A program made the translations under genes and the position numbers. DNA of 64,000 nucleotides, taken from assembly GCA_948144175.1 (NCBI GenBank), contig CANXME010002334.1:186001-250000 (forward strand). The letters are read 5' to 3'. Source of the stretch: Closterium sp. NIES-65. Its lineage: Eukaryota > Streptophyta > Zygnematophyceae > Desmidiales > Closteriaceae. Positions 9,558 through 20,697 of the stretch are shown here, piece by piece (positions within the stretch are counted from its first letter, which is position 1; each line of letters starts with the position of its first letter). The notes beneath the pieces are model-generated. The model had not been told where the DNA came from. It ran no database searches and saw only the letters and a program-made list of their open reading frames with translations.

Positions 9558-12500
9558 ATGGCCACCCCCAATGTTCTTACTTTTGACGCTGAGGGGAGGG
9601 CCATTGACTTTGCCGTCTGGATTGAAGACCTGCAGCTGTACTTACTGTGTGATGCGATAGATGAGGTCTCTCTTTTTGACTTTGTCTCTGGCGCTGTTCC
9701 TGCCCCACCTGCTGATGCTGACTCTGCCGTTCGCTCCAAGTGGGCGACCCGCGATGCTGCTGCACGTCTTGCTGTGCGTCGCCACCTCCCTTCCTCTGAG
9801 CGTGCCCACTTTAGTCAGTGCAAGACCGCTCAGGCCTTGTACGACGCTGTAGTTGCACGCTACTCCTCCCCTTCCTCCGCTACCCTTAGCCGCCTCATGC
9901 TACCGTTTCTCTTCCCTGACCTCGCTTCCTTTCCCACTGTCGCTGACCTTGTTACCCACCTCCGTGCTAGTGACACCCGCTACCGCGCTGCCCTTCCTGC
10001 TGAGTTCCGCGCTGCGAACCCTCCTCCCATGTACATCACCCTCTACTTTCTCGTCACCCGTCTCCCTGAGTCCCTTCGTGTCGTTAGGGACCAGTTTCTC
10101 TCTGTCTGTCCCACCACTCTCACTGTCGACCTCCTTGAGGAGTCCCTGCTAGCGGCTGAGAAGAGTATTGTCGCTGTAGGGGCCTCTCGGGGTGACCCTC
10201 GCACCCCCATCTTTGAGGGGTGTGGTCCTTCCCCCCTGCTGCCCTCTGTCGCCTCTGCCGCTGCGGCCGACCTCACTGGTTTTGAGTCGGTCGGCGCGGC
10301 GTGTGCCCCCAGCGGCAGACGCCGCTCTGGCAAGAGCAAGGGGGGCAGGGGAGCGGGTGGAGCTCGAGGGGGCGGTGGAGGAGGCGGTGGGGGTGGCGGG
10401 GGGAGTGGGGGTGGCGGTGGGGGTGGTGGCGGGAGTGGAGGTACTGGTGGCGGCGGTGGAGGCGGAGGTGGCGGCGGAGGTGGTAGCGGAGGAGGCGGTG
10501 GGAGCGGTGGGAGCGACGGTCCTGGTGGGGGAGGTGGCGGCGGAGACGGGGGTGGCGGTGGAGGCGGGGGTGGCGGTGGAGGCGGGGGTCGGAGTGGCTC
10601 GTCCCAGCGGAGCAGCTCTGGGGGTGGTCAGCGCCAGCAGCAGCAGCAGCAACAGCAGCAGCCGCAGCAGCAGCCACAGCAGCAGCAGCGCTCTCGCACC
10701 GTCCCCGGCCCTCAGCAGCTCCGTGAGTGGTACTTGCAGCGTCAGCGTGGTGGTGCGCTTGGTCCCTGCCCCTACGTTCTTCGCACAGGTGACCGTGCAG
10801 GGGAGAGGTGTGGAGGCGCCCACACAGCCCGCCGCTGCTTTGGCCGCCTGACCGACGCCTGGCGTCAGCAGTTTCCGGAGGCCGCTGAGATCCCCCGCTG
10901 GGGAGAGCTGTCTAGGGCTGGTGTAGCTATTTATGATCTTGATTTTGATGTTATTCTCTCTGCTATGTATGCTGTGACTGGTAGTGATGAGGATGACTGT
11001 TACCGGTGTTTCCCGCCCGACCCGGGCATTGGTACTGCCGCGTCAGGTACTAGTGAGGCTGCTGCTCTAGGTGCCAGTGCGTCTGTGCTCTCAGGTGCTG
11101 GTGAGTCTGCCCTCTCAGGTACTGTGTCGGCTTCGGCCTCTCACACCTTCACCCTTGACTCTGGAGCGTCTCGCTCCTTCTTTAGGGACCGCACCACTCT
11201 CACGCCGCTGAGTCGGCCGGTTGCGGTGTCCCTGGCTGACCCCTCTGGGGGGCCTGTCCTGTCTCGCTTCTCCACTGTCCTCCCGTGTCCGGCGGCCCCC
11301 TCTGGCACCCTGACTGGTCTCTACCTCCCCTCGTTCTCGACGAACTTGGTGAGTGGTGCTGACCTCCAGGATGCGGGTGTCCACCAGTTCACCCCTGCTC
11401 GTCAGCGGGTGACCCACTGCACGGAGGCGGATACAGGTCGCCACCTGGCTACGTTTACACGTCGGCCAGGGTCGAGCCTGTACACACTGACCACTGCTTC
11501 TCCTCCAGGTGCTGAGTCTGGTAGGGTCCCTTCGTCTGGTCAGGTGTTTGCTGCAGCGTCCAGGTCTGGTCCTGAGTCTGCCCCCTGCTCGTGTCGTCGT
11601 CTGTCTCACGAGACCCTCCTCTGGCACCACCGCCTTGGCCACCCCTCTCTGCTTCGGCTCAGAGGCATGGCCTCGCGAGTCCTTGTGTCTGGTCTTCCCC
11701 GGTCTCTCCCTCCCCTTCCTCCGGGCCCTGGCCCTACCTGTGTCCCCTGTGTCGAGGGGCGCCAGCGTGCTGCCCCTCACTCCTCCCAGTTTCCTCCGAC
11801 AGAGGCCCCGTTGCAGACGCTTCACATGGACGTGTGGGGCCCAGCCCGCGTCCGTGGACAGGGTCAGGAGCGCTACTTCCTGCTGGTGGTTGACGACTAC
11901 TCGCGTTACACCACAGTCTTCCCCTTGCGCAGCAAGGGTGAGGTCACTGCGGTGTTGATCGACTGGATCCGCGCAGCTCGTCTCCAGCTTCGGAGGAGCT
12001 TTGGCTCTGACTTCCCTGTTTTGCGTCTGCACTCGGACAGAGGCGGAGAGTTCTCCTCTGGCCTCCTGAGTGCCTACTGTCGTGCACGAGGCATCCGTCA
12101 GACCTTCACGCTTCCGGACTCACCACAGCAGAATGGGATTGCTGAGCGCCGCATTGGCATGGTCATGGACGTCGCTCGTACGTCCATGATGCATGCGGCT
12201 GCTCCCCATTTTCTGTGGCCGTTTGCGGTCAGGTACGCTGCGCACCAGATCAACCTCCACCCCAGGGTCTCTCGACCGGAGACCTCCCCAGCCCTGCTGT
12301 GGACGGGGAAGGTTGGCGATGCGTCGGCGTTCCGGGTCTGGGGATCTCGGGCGTTTGTTCGCGACCTGTCTGCGGACAAGCTGTCCCCTCGTGCTTCTCC
12401 CTGCGTCTTCCTGGGGTTCCCCCCCGACGCCCCTGGGTGGCAGTTTTACCACCCCACCTCTCGACGTGTTCTGTCCTCCCAGGACGTCACGTTCGACGAG

Positions 12501-15476
12501 TCGGTACCCTACTACCGCCTCTTCCCCTACCGCACTCCGTCCCTCCCCCCACCCCCGCTCTTCCTGGTACCAGGTCCCCCCCCGGTAGTCCCCCTCCCCC
12601 CTCAGGGTCCTGCCCCTTCAGGTGTGTCCCAGGTAGACGCGGTCGAGCCTGTCGAGGTCACTGGTGACTCTGGTGCTGCTGCGGGTGCTGGGCCTGGGGG
12701 TGCTGAGCCTGAGGGTGCTGAGCCTGGGGGTGCTGAGCCTGGGGGTGCTGTGCCTAGGGGTGCTGAGCCTGGGGGTGCTGCGTCTGGGGGTGCTGAGCCT
12801 GGAGGTGCCGAGCCTGGGGGTGCTGTGCCTGGGGGTGCTGAGCCTGGGGGTGTTGTGCCTGGGGGTGCTTCGTCTCGCCGGGAACCACTCTCCCCGCAGG
12901 AGCTGCGTGAGTGGTTTGCCAGGCGCTGGAGGTGTGCTGCTGGTGCTGGTGGTTCTTCGGCTGCAGAGGGTACTGCTGCCTCGCGTCCCGCCGGTGCTCG
13001 TACTGTGGGTGCTGGAGCTGCTGGGTCTGAGAGTTCTCCTGGAGCTGGTGCTACTGAGGGTGTTGGCGCTGAGCCTGCCGTTGGCGGTCCGACTGACAGT
13101 GCTCCTGGTGCTGCTGCTGGAGGTTCTGGAGCTTCTGGTGGTGCTGCTGGAGGTGCTGCTGGAGTGGGTACTCCTGCCGGGGCTGCTGGTACTGTTCCTG
13201 CTGTCTCTGGTGTCGCCGCGCGGCCCCGACCTTACTTCGTTCCGCTACTGCAGCAGGTTCTTGGTCTTACACCTCCTCCTCCTCCCTTAGAGGGTCCGCA
13301 GCCTGTCCGGTCACAGCCACAGCTACAGCCTGCCTCCCCTTTGCCTGCTCCGTCTCCCTACACTGGTCCGACTGGAGGTCTTACTGAGCGTCGTGAGCCT
13401 GCGTCTCGTCCTGTGTCGCCTGTTCGTACTGAGCGCGCTAGTGGTCGCGGGTCGCGTCAGCGTCCTCCTCCTGTCCCTGGCACGCACCGGATGTCACTGC
13501 GTCCGTCCACTGCTCCTCTGCGTGCCCCTTTGCCTTCTCCTCCTGCTTCCTCTCTTCCTGCTCTTGCCGACCCGGAGTCGGACTCCCTTCGTGCTGCCAG
13601 TCCTAGTGTCACGCGTCTCCTTGCTACAGCTGTCACTGACCCTTCCTTCGAGTCGTCTGCTGCGTCTGCCCTTCTCACTGAGCTTGTCGACTTTGCTGCG
13701 CGCTGTCGTCTAGACTACGCTGCCCGTCTTGTCACTGAGTCTGAGTCCGCCTGTCCTCCGTCCGTCGGGGGTGAGTGTGCCCTTGGCACGGACGTCCTTG
13801 AGGACAGGCAGGAGGAGTTCCAGTGTCTAGCCGCCGCTTCACCTCGTCTCGCGTCTGTACTGCTAGCCCCTGAGGGAGACCCGGATGCACCAGACATCCC
13901 GACTCCGCGCTCTTACGCGGAGGCGATAGAGGGTCCCTACTCCTCTCAGTGGCAGGCAGCTATGGATGCAGAGATGGCTTCCTGGAAGTCCACAGGCACC
14001 TACGTTGACGCTGTTCCCCCCCCTGGGGCGAACATCGTCAGTGGCATGTGGATTTTCAGGGTGAAGCGGCCGCCGGGTTCTCCGCCTGTCTTCAAGGCGC
14101 GTTACGTGGCTCGTGGCTTCAGTCAGCGGCAGGGGGTTGACTACTTTCAGACCTTCTCCCCCACCCCGAAGATGACCACTCTTCGGGTCCTGCTGCACGT
14201 TGCTGCTCACCGTGACTACGAGCTGCACTCTCTCGACTTCAGCACAGCTTTCTTGCAGGGCAGCCTGCACGAGGAGATCTGGCTGCGTCGCCCACCTGGC
14301 TTCACTGGGTCTTTCCCTCCTGGTACCCAGTGGAGTCTCCGGCGTCCAGTCTACGGTCTCCGCCAGGCGCCACGTGAGTGGCACGACACACTGAGGACTA
14401 CGCTCGCGGCACTTGGGTTTGCTCCTTCTACTGCCGACCCGTCGCTGTTTCTGCGCACCGACACCTCTCTGCCGCCGTTCTACATCCTCGTGTACGTCGA
14501 CGACTTGGTCTTTGCCACAGCTGACACTGCTGGACTCGCCTACGTGAAGTCCGAGCTGCAGAAGAGACACACGTGCACTGACCTGGGTGAACTGCGCAGC
14601 TATCTTGGCTTGCAGATCACCCGGGACAGAGCACGCCGCACCATTACCCTGACTCAGTCACACATGGTGCAGCAGGTCCTTCAGCGCTTCGGCTTCACGT
14701 ACTCCTCGCCTCAGGCCACTCCTCTGCCTACTCGCCACTCGCTCTCAGCTCTGCCTTCGGATGAGTCCGTAGAGTCGAGTGGCCCGTATGCAGAGCTTGT
14801 TGGCTGCCTCATGTACCTGATGACCTGCACACGACCTGACCTTGCATACCCTCTTAGCATTCTCGCACGCTATGTTGCTCCTGGGAGACACCGACCAGAG
14901 CACATGGCTGCAGCGAAGAGGGTGTTGCGCTACTTGTGCAGTACGTCGGGCATGGGGCTAGTGCTTGGAGGGCGCAGTCCAGTGGTCCTCACTGGGCACG
15001 CGGACGCTTCTTGGGCTGACGACCAGGCTACGCAGCGGTCGTCACAGGGTTACACCTTCAGCCTTGGTTCCGGCTCTGTTTCGTGGCGAGCTACCCGCTC
15101 GTCTTCTGTTCTCGGCTCCAGTTGTGAGGCTGAGATCTACGCCGGGGCTATGGCTGCACAGGAGTTACGCTGGCTCACCTACCTGTTGACCGACCTTGGA
15201 GAGCAGCCTCGTTCTCCTCCAGTCCTGTACGTAGACAACAAGGCCATGCTGGCCTTGTGTCGAGAGCAGAGACTGGAGCACAGAACGAAGCACATTGCTC
15301 TCCGCTACTTTCTTGCTCGTGAGCTACAGCAGCGTGGACAGTTGCGACTTGCGTACGTGGCCTCTGAGGCCAACACTGCTGATGTCTTCACCAAGGCACT
15401 TGCGCCTTGTGATCATCAGCGTTGTTGCACGCAGTTGGGTCTTGTGCCTGTCTTGCCTCACTTGCTCTCCTCTTGA
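9558..15476 (+). CDS. copia Gag-Pol polyprotein
   Basis: I chose the ATG at 9558 because of its GCCATGGCC context; the frame is also open a little upstream. The protein is about 1972 aa. In order: a UBN2-type Gag; a Gly-rich then Gln-rich low-complexity linker (about residues 260-385); an atypical Cys/His knuckle (CGGAHTARRC); protease with DSGAS; GAG-pre-integrase (HHRLGHPS) and a Zn-binding CVPC; integrase with HSDRGGEF and QNGIAERR; a Glu/Pro/Gly-rich GGAEPGG spacer; reverse transcriptase with YVDDLVF; RNase H ending in NTADVFTKAL. No stop or frameshift is seen. This domain order (integrase before RT) defines Ty1/copia. Confidence 0.97.
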   Translation: MATPNVLTFDAEGRAIDFAVWIEDLQLYLLCDAIDEVSLFDFVSGAVPAPPADADSAVRSKWATRDAAARLAVRRHLPSSERAHFSQCKTAQALYDAVVARYSSPSSATLSRLMLPFLFPDLASFPTVADLVTHLRASDTRYRAALPAEFRAANPPPMYITLYFLVTRLPESLRVVRDQFLSVCPTTLTVDLLEESLLAAEKSIVAVGASRGDPRTPIFEGCGPSPLLPSVASAAAADLTGFESVGAACAPSGRRRSGKSKGGRGAGGARGGGGGGGGGGGGSGGGGGGGGGSGGTGGGGGGGGGGGGGSGGGGGSGGSDGPGGGGGGGDGGGGGGGGGGGGGGRSGSSQRSSSGGGQRQQQQQQQQQPQQQPQQQQRSRTVPGPQQLREWYLQRQRGGALGPCPYVLRTGDRAGERCGGAHTARRCFGRLTDAWRQQFPEAAEIPRWGELSRAGVAIYDLDFDVILSAMYAVTGSDEDDCYRCFPPDPGIGTAASGTSEAAALGASASVLSGAGESALSGTVSASASHTFTLDSGASRSFFRDRTTLTPLSRPVAVSLADPSGGPVLSRFSTVLPCPAAPSGTLTGLYLPSFSTNLVSGADLQDAGVHQFTPARQRVTHCTEADTGRHLATFTRRPGSSLYTLTTASPPGAESGRVPSSGQVFAAASRSGPESAPCSCRRLSHETLLWHHRLGHPSLLRLRGMASRVLVSGLPRSLPPLPPGPGPTCVPCVEGRQRAAPHSSQFPPTEAPLQTLHMDVWGPARVRGQGQERYFLLVVDDYSRYTTVFPLRSKGEVTAVLIDWIRAARLQLRRSFGSDFPVLRLHSDRGGEFSSGLLSAYCRARGIRQTFTLPDSPQQNGIAERRIGMVMDVARTSMMHAAAPHFLWPFAVRYAAHQINLHPRVSRPETSPALLWTGKVGDASAFRVWGSRAFVRDLSADKLSPRASPCVFLGFPPDAPGWQFYHPTSRRVLSSQDVTFDESVPYYRLFPYRTPSLPPPPLFLVPGPPPVVPLPPQGPAPSGVSQVDAVEPVEVTGDSGAAAGAGPGGAEPEGAEPGGAEPGGAVPRGAEPGGAASGGAEPGGAEPGGAVPGGAEPGGVVPGGASSRREPLSPQELREWFARRWRCAAGAGGSSAAEGTAASRPAGARTVGAGAAGSESSPGAGATEGVGAEPAVGGPTDSAPGAAAGGSGASGGAAGGAAGVGTPAGAAGTVPAVSGVAARPRPYFVPLLQQVLGLTPPPPPLEGPQPVRSQPQLQPASPLPAPSPYTGPTGGLTERREPASRPVSPVRTERASGRGSRQRPPPVPGTHRMSLRPSTAPLRAPLPSPPASSLPALADPESDSLRAASPSVTRLLATAVTDPSFESSAASALLTELVDFAARCRLDYAARLVTESESACPPSVGGECALGTDVLEDRQEEFQCLAAASPRLASVLLAPEGDPDAPDIPTPRSYAEAIEGPYSSQWQAAMDAEMASWKSTGTYVDAVPPPGANIVSGMWIFRVKRPPGSPPVFKARYVARGFSQRQGVDYFQTFSPTPKMTTLRVLLHVAAHRDYELHSLDFSTAFLQGSLHEEIWLRRPPGFTGSFPPGTQWSLRRPVYGLRQAPREWHDTLRTTLAALGFAPSTADPSLFLRTDTSLPPFYILVYVDDLVFATADTAGLAYVKSELQKRHTCTDLGELRSYLGLQITRDRARRTITLTQSHMVQQVLQRFGFTYSSPQATPLPTRHSLSALPSDESVESSGPYAELVGCLMYLMTCTRPDLAYPLSILARYVAPGRHRPEHMAAAKRVLRYLCSTSGMGLVLGGRSPVVLTGHADASWADDQATQRSSQGYTFSLGSGSVSWRATRSSSVLGSSCEAEIYAGAMAAQELRWLTYLLTDLGEQPRSPPVLYVDNKAMLALCREQRLEHRTKHIALRYFLARELQQRGQLRLAYVASEANTADVFTKALAPCDHQRCCTQLGLVPVLPHLLSS

Positions 15477-15681
15477 CCTTGCTTGTACCTTCGCCTATAT
15501 ATACTCTTGCTTACTTGACTCTTGCATATCTCTATATATGATCTTGCATGTGAACTGGCCATGTGGCCTTGAACTTGTGCTCGGAATGTGTGGTGACTTT
15601 GTGATCCACCCTGAGCTTTGCTTTGCTTTGCTTGACTGGTCTTGTGACCCCTTGTTCTCCCCCACTTTGCCTATGGGGGTG

Positions 15682-15813
15682 TGTCAGAACTATATAGCTT
15701 ATACTATTGTGTAGGCTATAGTGGGGTATCCCATAGGGGGTACAACCCAATTAGGGTTTCCTATTTGTACTCACTTCTTTCATAGTCATTTCATCCTCGT
15801 TCTCTCTTTCACA
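15682..15813 (+). repeat. copia 3' LTR (132 bp)
   Basis: Same sequence as 8472-8603 by eye, starting after the polypurine tract and followed by the GGATA target duplication. Confidence 0.95.
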
Positions 15814-15818
15814 GGATA

Positions 15819-16249
15819 TAGGCTTCGCATTGTAACATATTTGTTATAATTTCACGTTTATAACTTGAACATGTGTAGATGATAGTAAAACAATAAATGC
15901 TATTATGTTTGTCAAATTTTTGTCTTGACTAGGGATTACGAAATTAAAATGGATCCTGAATACGGTGTCTACAGAAGTTATGTGCTAGTCTCTTATAAAT
16001 ATAACCAACATATATGCAAATCCAACCTGTTACCTTATGTAGTATCGTTTTTTACCTACGTCATGAAATGGGTCGTGTTGTCCGCGGCGTGAAACATTGT
16101 ATAAATTTCTAACAGGCACCTGTGCTGCATGCACCAGAGATGGACCCCCCTATAATCACTACAACAAGCCCAAATTGCTTGAGATCATGGCAATCTGTTG
16201 TCAACGACGAATGTATAAGCTTAGCTCAACAGCGGGGCTACTCATGTTC
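15819..16249. other. AT-rich MULE interior, 3' of the transposase
   Basis: Unlike its GC-rich surroundings, this 430-bp stretch is AT-rich and has no supported gene. It belongs to the MULE (between the copia insertion and the transposase stop) and probably contains the transposase 3' untranslated region. Confidence 0.6.
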
Positions 16250-17407
16250 TTAAACCTGTTCTTTGGAGAATTCAGTTACACCTTGTCCACCCGCAACACC
16301 CATCGCAGAATCACCACCGTCCGCAGGTTGTATGGTGTGGGTTGGCGCTCCATACGATGGCCATTGCTGATTCATGTATGACTGCATGGGCACAGTCCAT
16401 GGGTACTGCCAGTACAGCCCTTCTCGAGGTGTGCCAACCCCTCTATGCATGCCATGGTCATTATTAGATGTGGCAATCCCTGGCTCCGGCATAGGGACTC
16501 TAACTCCCTGCCAATGCAAACCCATCTGCTGCAGCCAACCGCGCTGCTGAACCGCCCGATGTTGGTCTGCCTGCTGCGCCATGCCCTGCTGCGCCATGCC
16601 CTGCTGCGCCATGCCCTGCTGCCGCCCTGCATGTAGCTGCCGGGCATGCGGCTGCCCTGCCCGTTGCTGTCCCCCCTGCTGCTGCCCTGCCTGCCACATC
16701 CAATATGTCTGCTGCTGCCATGCCTGCTGCTGCCCAGCATGCTGCTGCCCCACCTCCTGCTGCCCTGCTGGCTGCTGTCCTGCCTGCTGACCTGTCTGCT
16801 GTCCTGCCTGCTGACTTGTCTGCTGTCCTGCCTGCTGACCTGTCTGCTGTCCTGCCTGTTGCCCTGCCTGCTGCCCTGCCTGTTGCCCTGCCTGCTGCCC
16901 TGTCTGCTGCCCTGTCTGTTGCTGCCCCTGCCGCTGCCCACCTATCTGTTGCTGCCGTCTCTGCCGTTGCTTTCCCTGTTTTTGCCGTCTCGGCTGCTCT
17001 CCTTCTCCTTGAGTTTCACGTCGCCGGATTCTTTGAGACGGGCCCCCAGACGTACTTCTGTCAATAATTTCTGTTGCAGCTTCTTCCAAATCTGGCACTT
17101 GTTGTTGCAGATTCAGGCGTGACAGCTTGCGCAAACGACTCCGGACAACAGCTGCGATACTTCTTGGGCCCGCCGTATTCACGGTCCCCTGTTGAGTACC
17201 CTGTTGCTGCACGCCTTGTTGGTGATCATGGCCCTGCCTGTTCGCCCGCAGCCCAACTGCATCCGCCGATGCTATGGTTTCCCCCCCTGCAACTGGCATT
17301 GCTCTAGATACAGCCGATGGCACCCCTGCTCCTTGTGAAGCTGATGTCGACGCTAGGCCCTCTGATGCAGCTGCCTCCTCCCTGTGCTGCTGCTGCTGCT
17401 GCTGCCC

Positions 17408-17440
<33 letters not shown>

Positions 17441-17460
17441 CCCCTGCTGCTGCTGCTGCC

Positions 17461-17492
<32 letters not shown>

Positions 17493-17554
17493 CCCCCCTG
17501 CTGCTGCTGCTGCTGCTCCCCCTGCTGCTGCTGCTGCTGCTGCTCCTCCCCCTC

Positions 17555-17591
<37 letters not shown>

Positions 17592-17602
17592 TGCTGCTCC
17601 TC

Positions 17603-17660
<58 letters not shown>

Positions 17661-20554
17661 TGCTGCTCTTCCTCCTCCTGCTGCTGCTGCCCCTGCCCAT
17701 GCCCGTGCCCCTGCCCTGCTTTCTGCTGCCTTCCCCTTCGCTGCTGCCTCTGCCCCCGCTGCCCCTTCGGCTGCCCCTTCTGCTTCCCCTTCTGCTTCCC
17801 CTTCTGCTTCCCCTGCCGCTGCTGCTGCTGCTGCTCCCCCCCTTGCTGTTGACTTCCACTTTGCTGCTGTGGCTGCCGCCTCCCTGCTCCCTCCTCCTCC
17901 TGCCAGTCGCTTCCTTCAGAATCTGATGTGAGGGAATACTCCGTATCCTCATCGCCCGCAACTCCTTGTTCTACTCTCCCAGCGGCACCCTCTTCCTCAT
18001 CTCCATTCCGTCGTGCTCGAGCTTCCATCGTACGTACAGCTGAACAACGAATCCCTTCACGATGTAGCTCTCCACACGCGCTGCACTTTGACACGTTTAC
18101 CTCACCCATCGCAATTGTGCATGTTTGCATATCAACATGAGCCTGTGGTGAGTGCCTCTCTTCCCATGCTGCCCGTTGTGCCGCCCGCAACTCACATGTG
18201 CGCACATTATGACCTTTCTCACCACACTTCCCACACTTGCGCATCTTATCACCATCCACCTCACCAGAACTTCTGATACGGGTCTCACGTGGACGCCCTG
18301 GCCTCTTTGGGTACGAAGGTGGCTTGGTGGTGTTGTCTCGAAACGCCTCGGTAGGGTCGAGCGGGACAACAGGGGTACTGTATACATTTTTAAGAGCCTC
18401 CACTTTGTAGTAGCGGTCCACTACTTGATGAGCCTTCTCCGGTGTGGACCTGTAGACAGCATAAAGGTGTACACATGGGAGGCCGTACTCCCTACACAAA
18501 GGCGGGTTGTACAAGGGGACACACGGTAGAAGGGAGGATCATTTGAGAATGTTTCCAAGAAGTACTTTCACATAACATATGTTTGAACAAATGTTTAGTC
18601 ACTGACGCATGACCTACCTTGGATACCCGCAGCTGCATGTGCTGGCCTCAGGGTGACTAGCGTATGTCGTGACGCGCCGTGTCTCCCGTCCAGTCGTGCG
18701 GGTCACCTTGAAGGTCTGCTCCACAACCCATTCTCCAAACTTCTCTACCGCCGTCTCTCCTGTCTGGTCAGCCGTATACGACATTCCATACTTGGCGTTT
18801 TCGCGAATGATGTTCACAATTTTCTGTGGCAGCTGATCGTTAGCCATGGTCTCGAATGCCTCATGCCGCTTGAATGTTGACACCCCCTTCCTCCCAATCA
18901 CTGCTAACAAAACCTGCGCCGGACTCTTTCTCCTCAAGCCCTTCAACATGGCATGACTGGACTTTACAGGGTTCGAGCTGTAGCAACCATAACGAGCAGC
19001 CCCAAATCTGGTGGTGGCCCATTTTCTAGACAGCTCATCTTTTGTCAAGTAGACAACCCCCCCGGGACACTCTTTCTCGATCTTCATTAGGTACTGTGCA
19101 AACACCTCTGCAGTCAAGGCACTAGCAGCATGCTCAATCTTGCCATCAAGGGTTGACCGGAACTTAGCATTGAAGTTCCGAACTATGTGAGTGACGCAAA
19201 AGGATTCCCTTACGTTTGGAAAAACCTCACGCGTCGCAGCTGCCCATCCTCTCCCCCGATCATGCATGATAATAAAACCCTCAGTGTTAACTTCTGGCAC
19301 GGCCTCCAGTAAGAGCTGGAAAATGAAACTGCATGCTTCTTTCGTCTCACCCTCAACCCATGCAATCCCAAGATGCACAAGCTTGTGCTCACAATCAAGA
19401 GCACAAAGGTTAAGTGTTTGTCCGCTCCACCTTGTCTTGTTATGACAGCCATCCGCAAACACTATTGGGAAACAGTTCAACAATGCAGTGCGAGCTCCGG
19501 GGAACACTAACCCAGCACGAAAAAACTTGTCCCCATCCTTCACCATGGACACTCGCGACGTAGGGTTCAGCTCCTTAAACATGGACAATAGCATCTCAAA
19601 ATACTCAAATCCCTCGTCCCCCGACAAAACATCTTCCTTTTCAAGCTGAAGAAGTGCACGACGTGCTGTGTTGTATGAACATGAGACGCCATAAACCTCC
19701 TTCACCTTATCTCTCAAACCACTAGGACTCATCGTGCCATGCGCGACAAACTCACGGGCGATCTCCTTGACCTCTTCCACATTAATCCGAGCAGGACATA
19801 CAACACACATATCGGCATGCTCTAAGTGAAGCTCCCTGATCTCAATCTTCCCCTCCCTAGGCCCTTGCGCATAAATACGGAATGGACAGAAACCGTCCGG
19901 AGCAGGCACACCCGCAGCGGGCCACGCAACCCCCTTCATACACAGACAGCGCACATCAACACAATCAGCTCTGTTATAGTGAAAGTGAGGTTCGAACCTT
20001 TCCTGACGAGCATACTTGCGAATATGCCTACGCGCCTCATCGACGTTCGCAAACACATGGCCCATTGACAAGTTGAGCTCACCCCGGTTCTGCACCAACA
20101 CACTGCGGAGAAAATGGAACACGGCAGATTATAAATAGATGGTAAACAAATACATATAATCATGGAAGTACACACAGAGATGGAAGACGGTAAACAAACG
20201 AGACATGAAAATGTTGCAACCAAAGCTACATAATGCGTAAAAGATGCATGCTTTGGCATGGCGCATTTGCGGGCTGCGCCATGCCTTGGCTGCATGGCGC
20301 AGCGCCGATTGCGGCGCCATGCCTTGGCATGGCGCATTTGCGGGCTGCGCCATGCCTTGGCTGCATGGCGCAGCGCCGATTGCGGCGCCATGCCTTGGCA
20401 TGGCGCATTTGCGGGCTGCGCCATGCCTTGGCTGCATGGCGCAGCGCCGATTGCGGCGCCATGCTCGTGTAGGGAACTATAGGCGCACACAACAATGACT
20501 ACGATGTGAAGACCACGGGTCGGGGACATACCTATATGGGGCGCTGCGCACCAT
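16250..20554 (-). CDS. MULE transposase with SWIM finger and Q-rich tail
   Basis: Three exons in consistent phase: 20554-20532, 20102-18618 and 18491-16250, giving 1249 aa. The N-terminal half has the MULE catalytic domain: FADGCHNKT (first Asp), MHDRGRGW (second Asp), CVTHIVRNF, and a downstream WATTRFGAARYG block. The SWIM zinc finger CSCGYPREYGLPCVH is assembled exactly across the 126-bp intron, confirming the join. Next comes a CCHC knuckle (CGKCGEKGHNVRTC), then some 600 residues of Gln-rich tail with long poly-Q runs and GQQAGQQT-type repeats. The start exon at 20554 is inferred from the phase-perfect join to 'SVLVQNRG'. Transposases of this type cut at the TIRs; the Q-rich tail is not needed by most family members and is unusual. 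Confidence 0.88.
16560..16960 (-). repeat. Gln-rich heptad-like coding repeats
   Basis: Within exon 3 of the transposase, repeated CTGCTGxCC codon blocks encode GQQAGQQ/GQQTGQQ and GMAQQ units. Confidence 0.85.
17385..17690 (-). repeat. CAG/CTG triplet-repeat tract in the transposase
   Basis: About 300 bp of almost pure CTG (plus strand), encoding poly-Gln on the minus strand with a few Glu and Gly interruptions. Antisense frames give false poly-Leu, poly-Ala and poly-Cys ORFs. Confidence 0.95.
20245..20465. repeat. 71-bp tandem repeat, three copies, in MULE intron 1
   Basis: A 71-bp unit rich in GGCATGGCGC and GCGCCATGCC (short internal inverted repeats) is repeated three times, almost identically, inside the first intron of the transposase gene. 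Confidence 0.9.
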
Positions 20555-20697
20555 TGTCGACAGATCAGCGTTCACCAGGGTGACTACTAGGTGTTATGAT
20601 CTGTTGGTGTGATTAGGGTTAGGAGGTAGCGGGACGATTTGGGTAAGGGAATTGGCTTGGGAACTACAGAAATTGGTTGTGTTGTACGTTCAAATCT

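Larger units (their letters stand above)
8472..15813 (+). mobile_element. Full-length Ty1/copia retrotransposon
   Basis: 132-bp LTRs at 8472-8603 and 15682-15813 are identical by eye. A 5-bp target duplication GGATA flanks the element (8467-8471 and 15814-15818). The primer binding site TGGAATCAGAGC follows the 5' LTR, resembling the initiator-Met tRNA site TGGTATCAGAGC with one mismatch. A G-rich polypurine tract (CTATGGGGGTG) precedes the 3' LTR. One uninterrupted gag-pol frame lies inside. Identical LTRs imply a very recent insertion into the MULE. Confidence 0.97.

Noticed and set aside
10149-10823. Thr/Ala-rich minus-strand ORF inside the copia gene
   Set aside because: Antisense of the Gly-rich and Gln-rich linker of the Gag-Pol frame, which is the clearly supported coding frame.
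12664-13290. Leu/Val-rich plus-frame ORF within the copia polyprotein
   Set aside because: Out-of-frame reading of the GGAEPGG-coding repeats between integrase and reverse transcriptase.
17274-17961. Cys-, Ala-, Leu- and Ser-rich ORFs opposite the transposase
   Set aside because: Antisense or out-of-frame readings of the CAG-repeat poly-Gln coding region of the MULE transposase.
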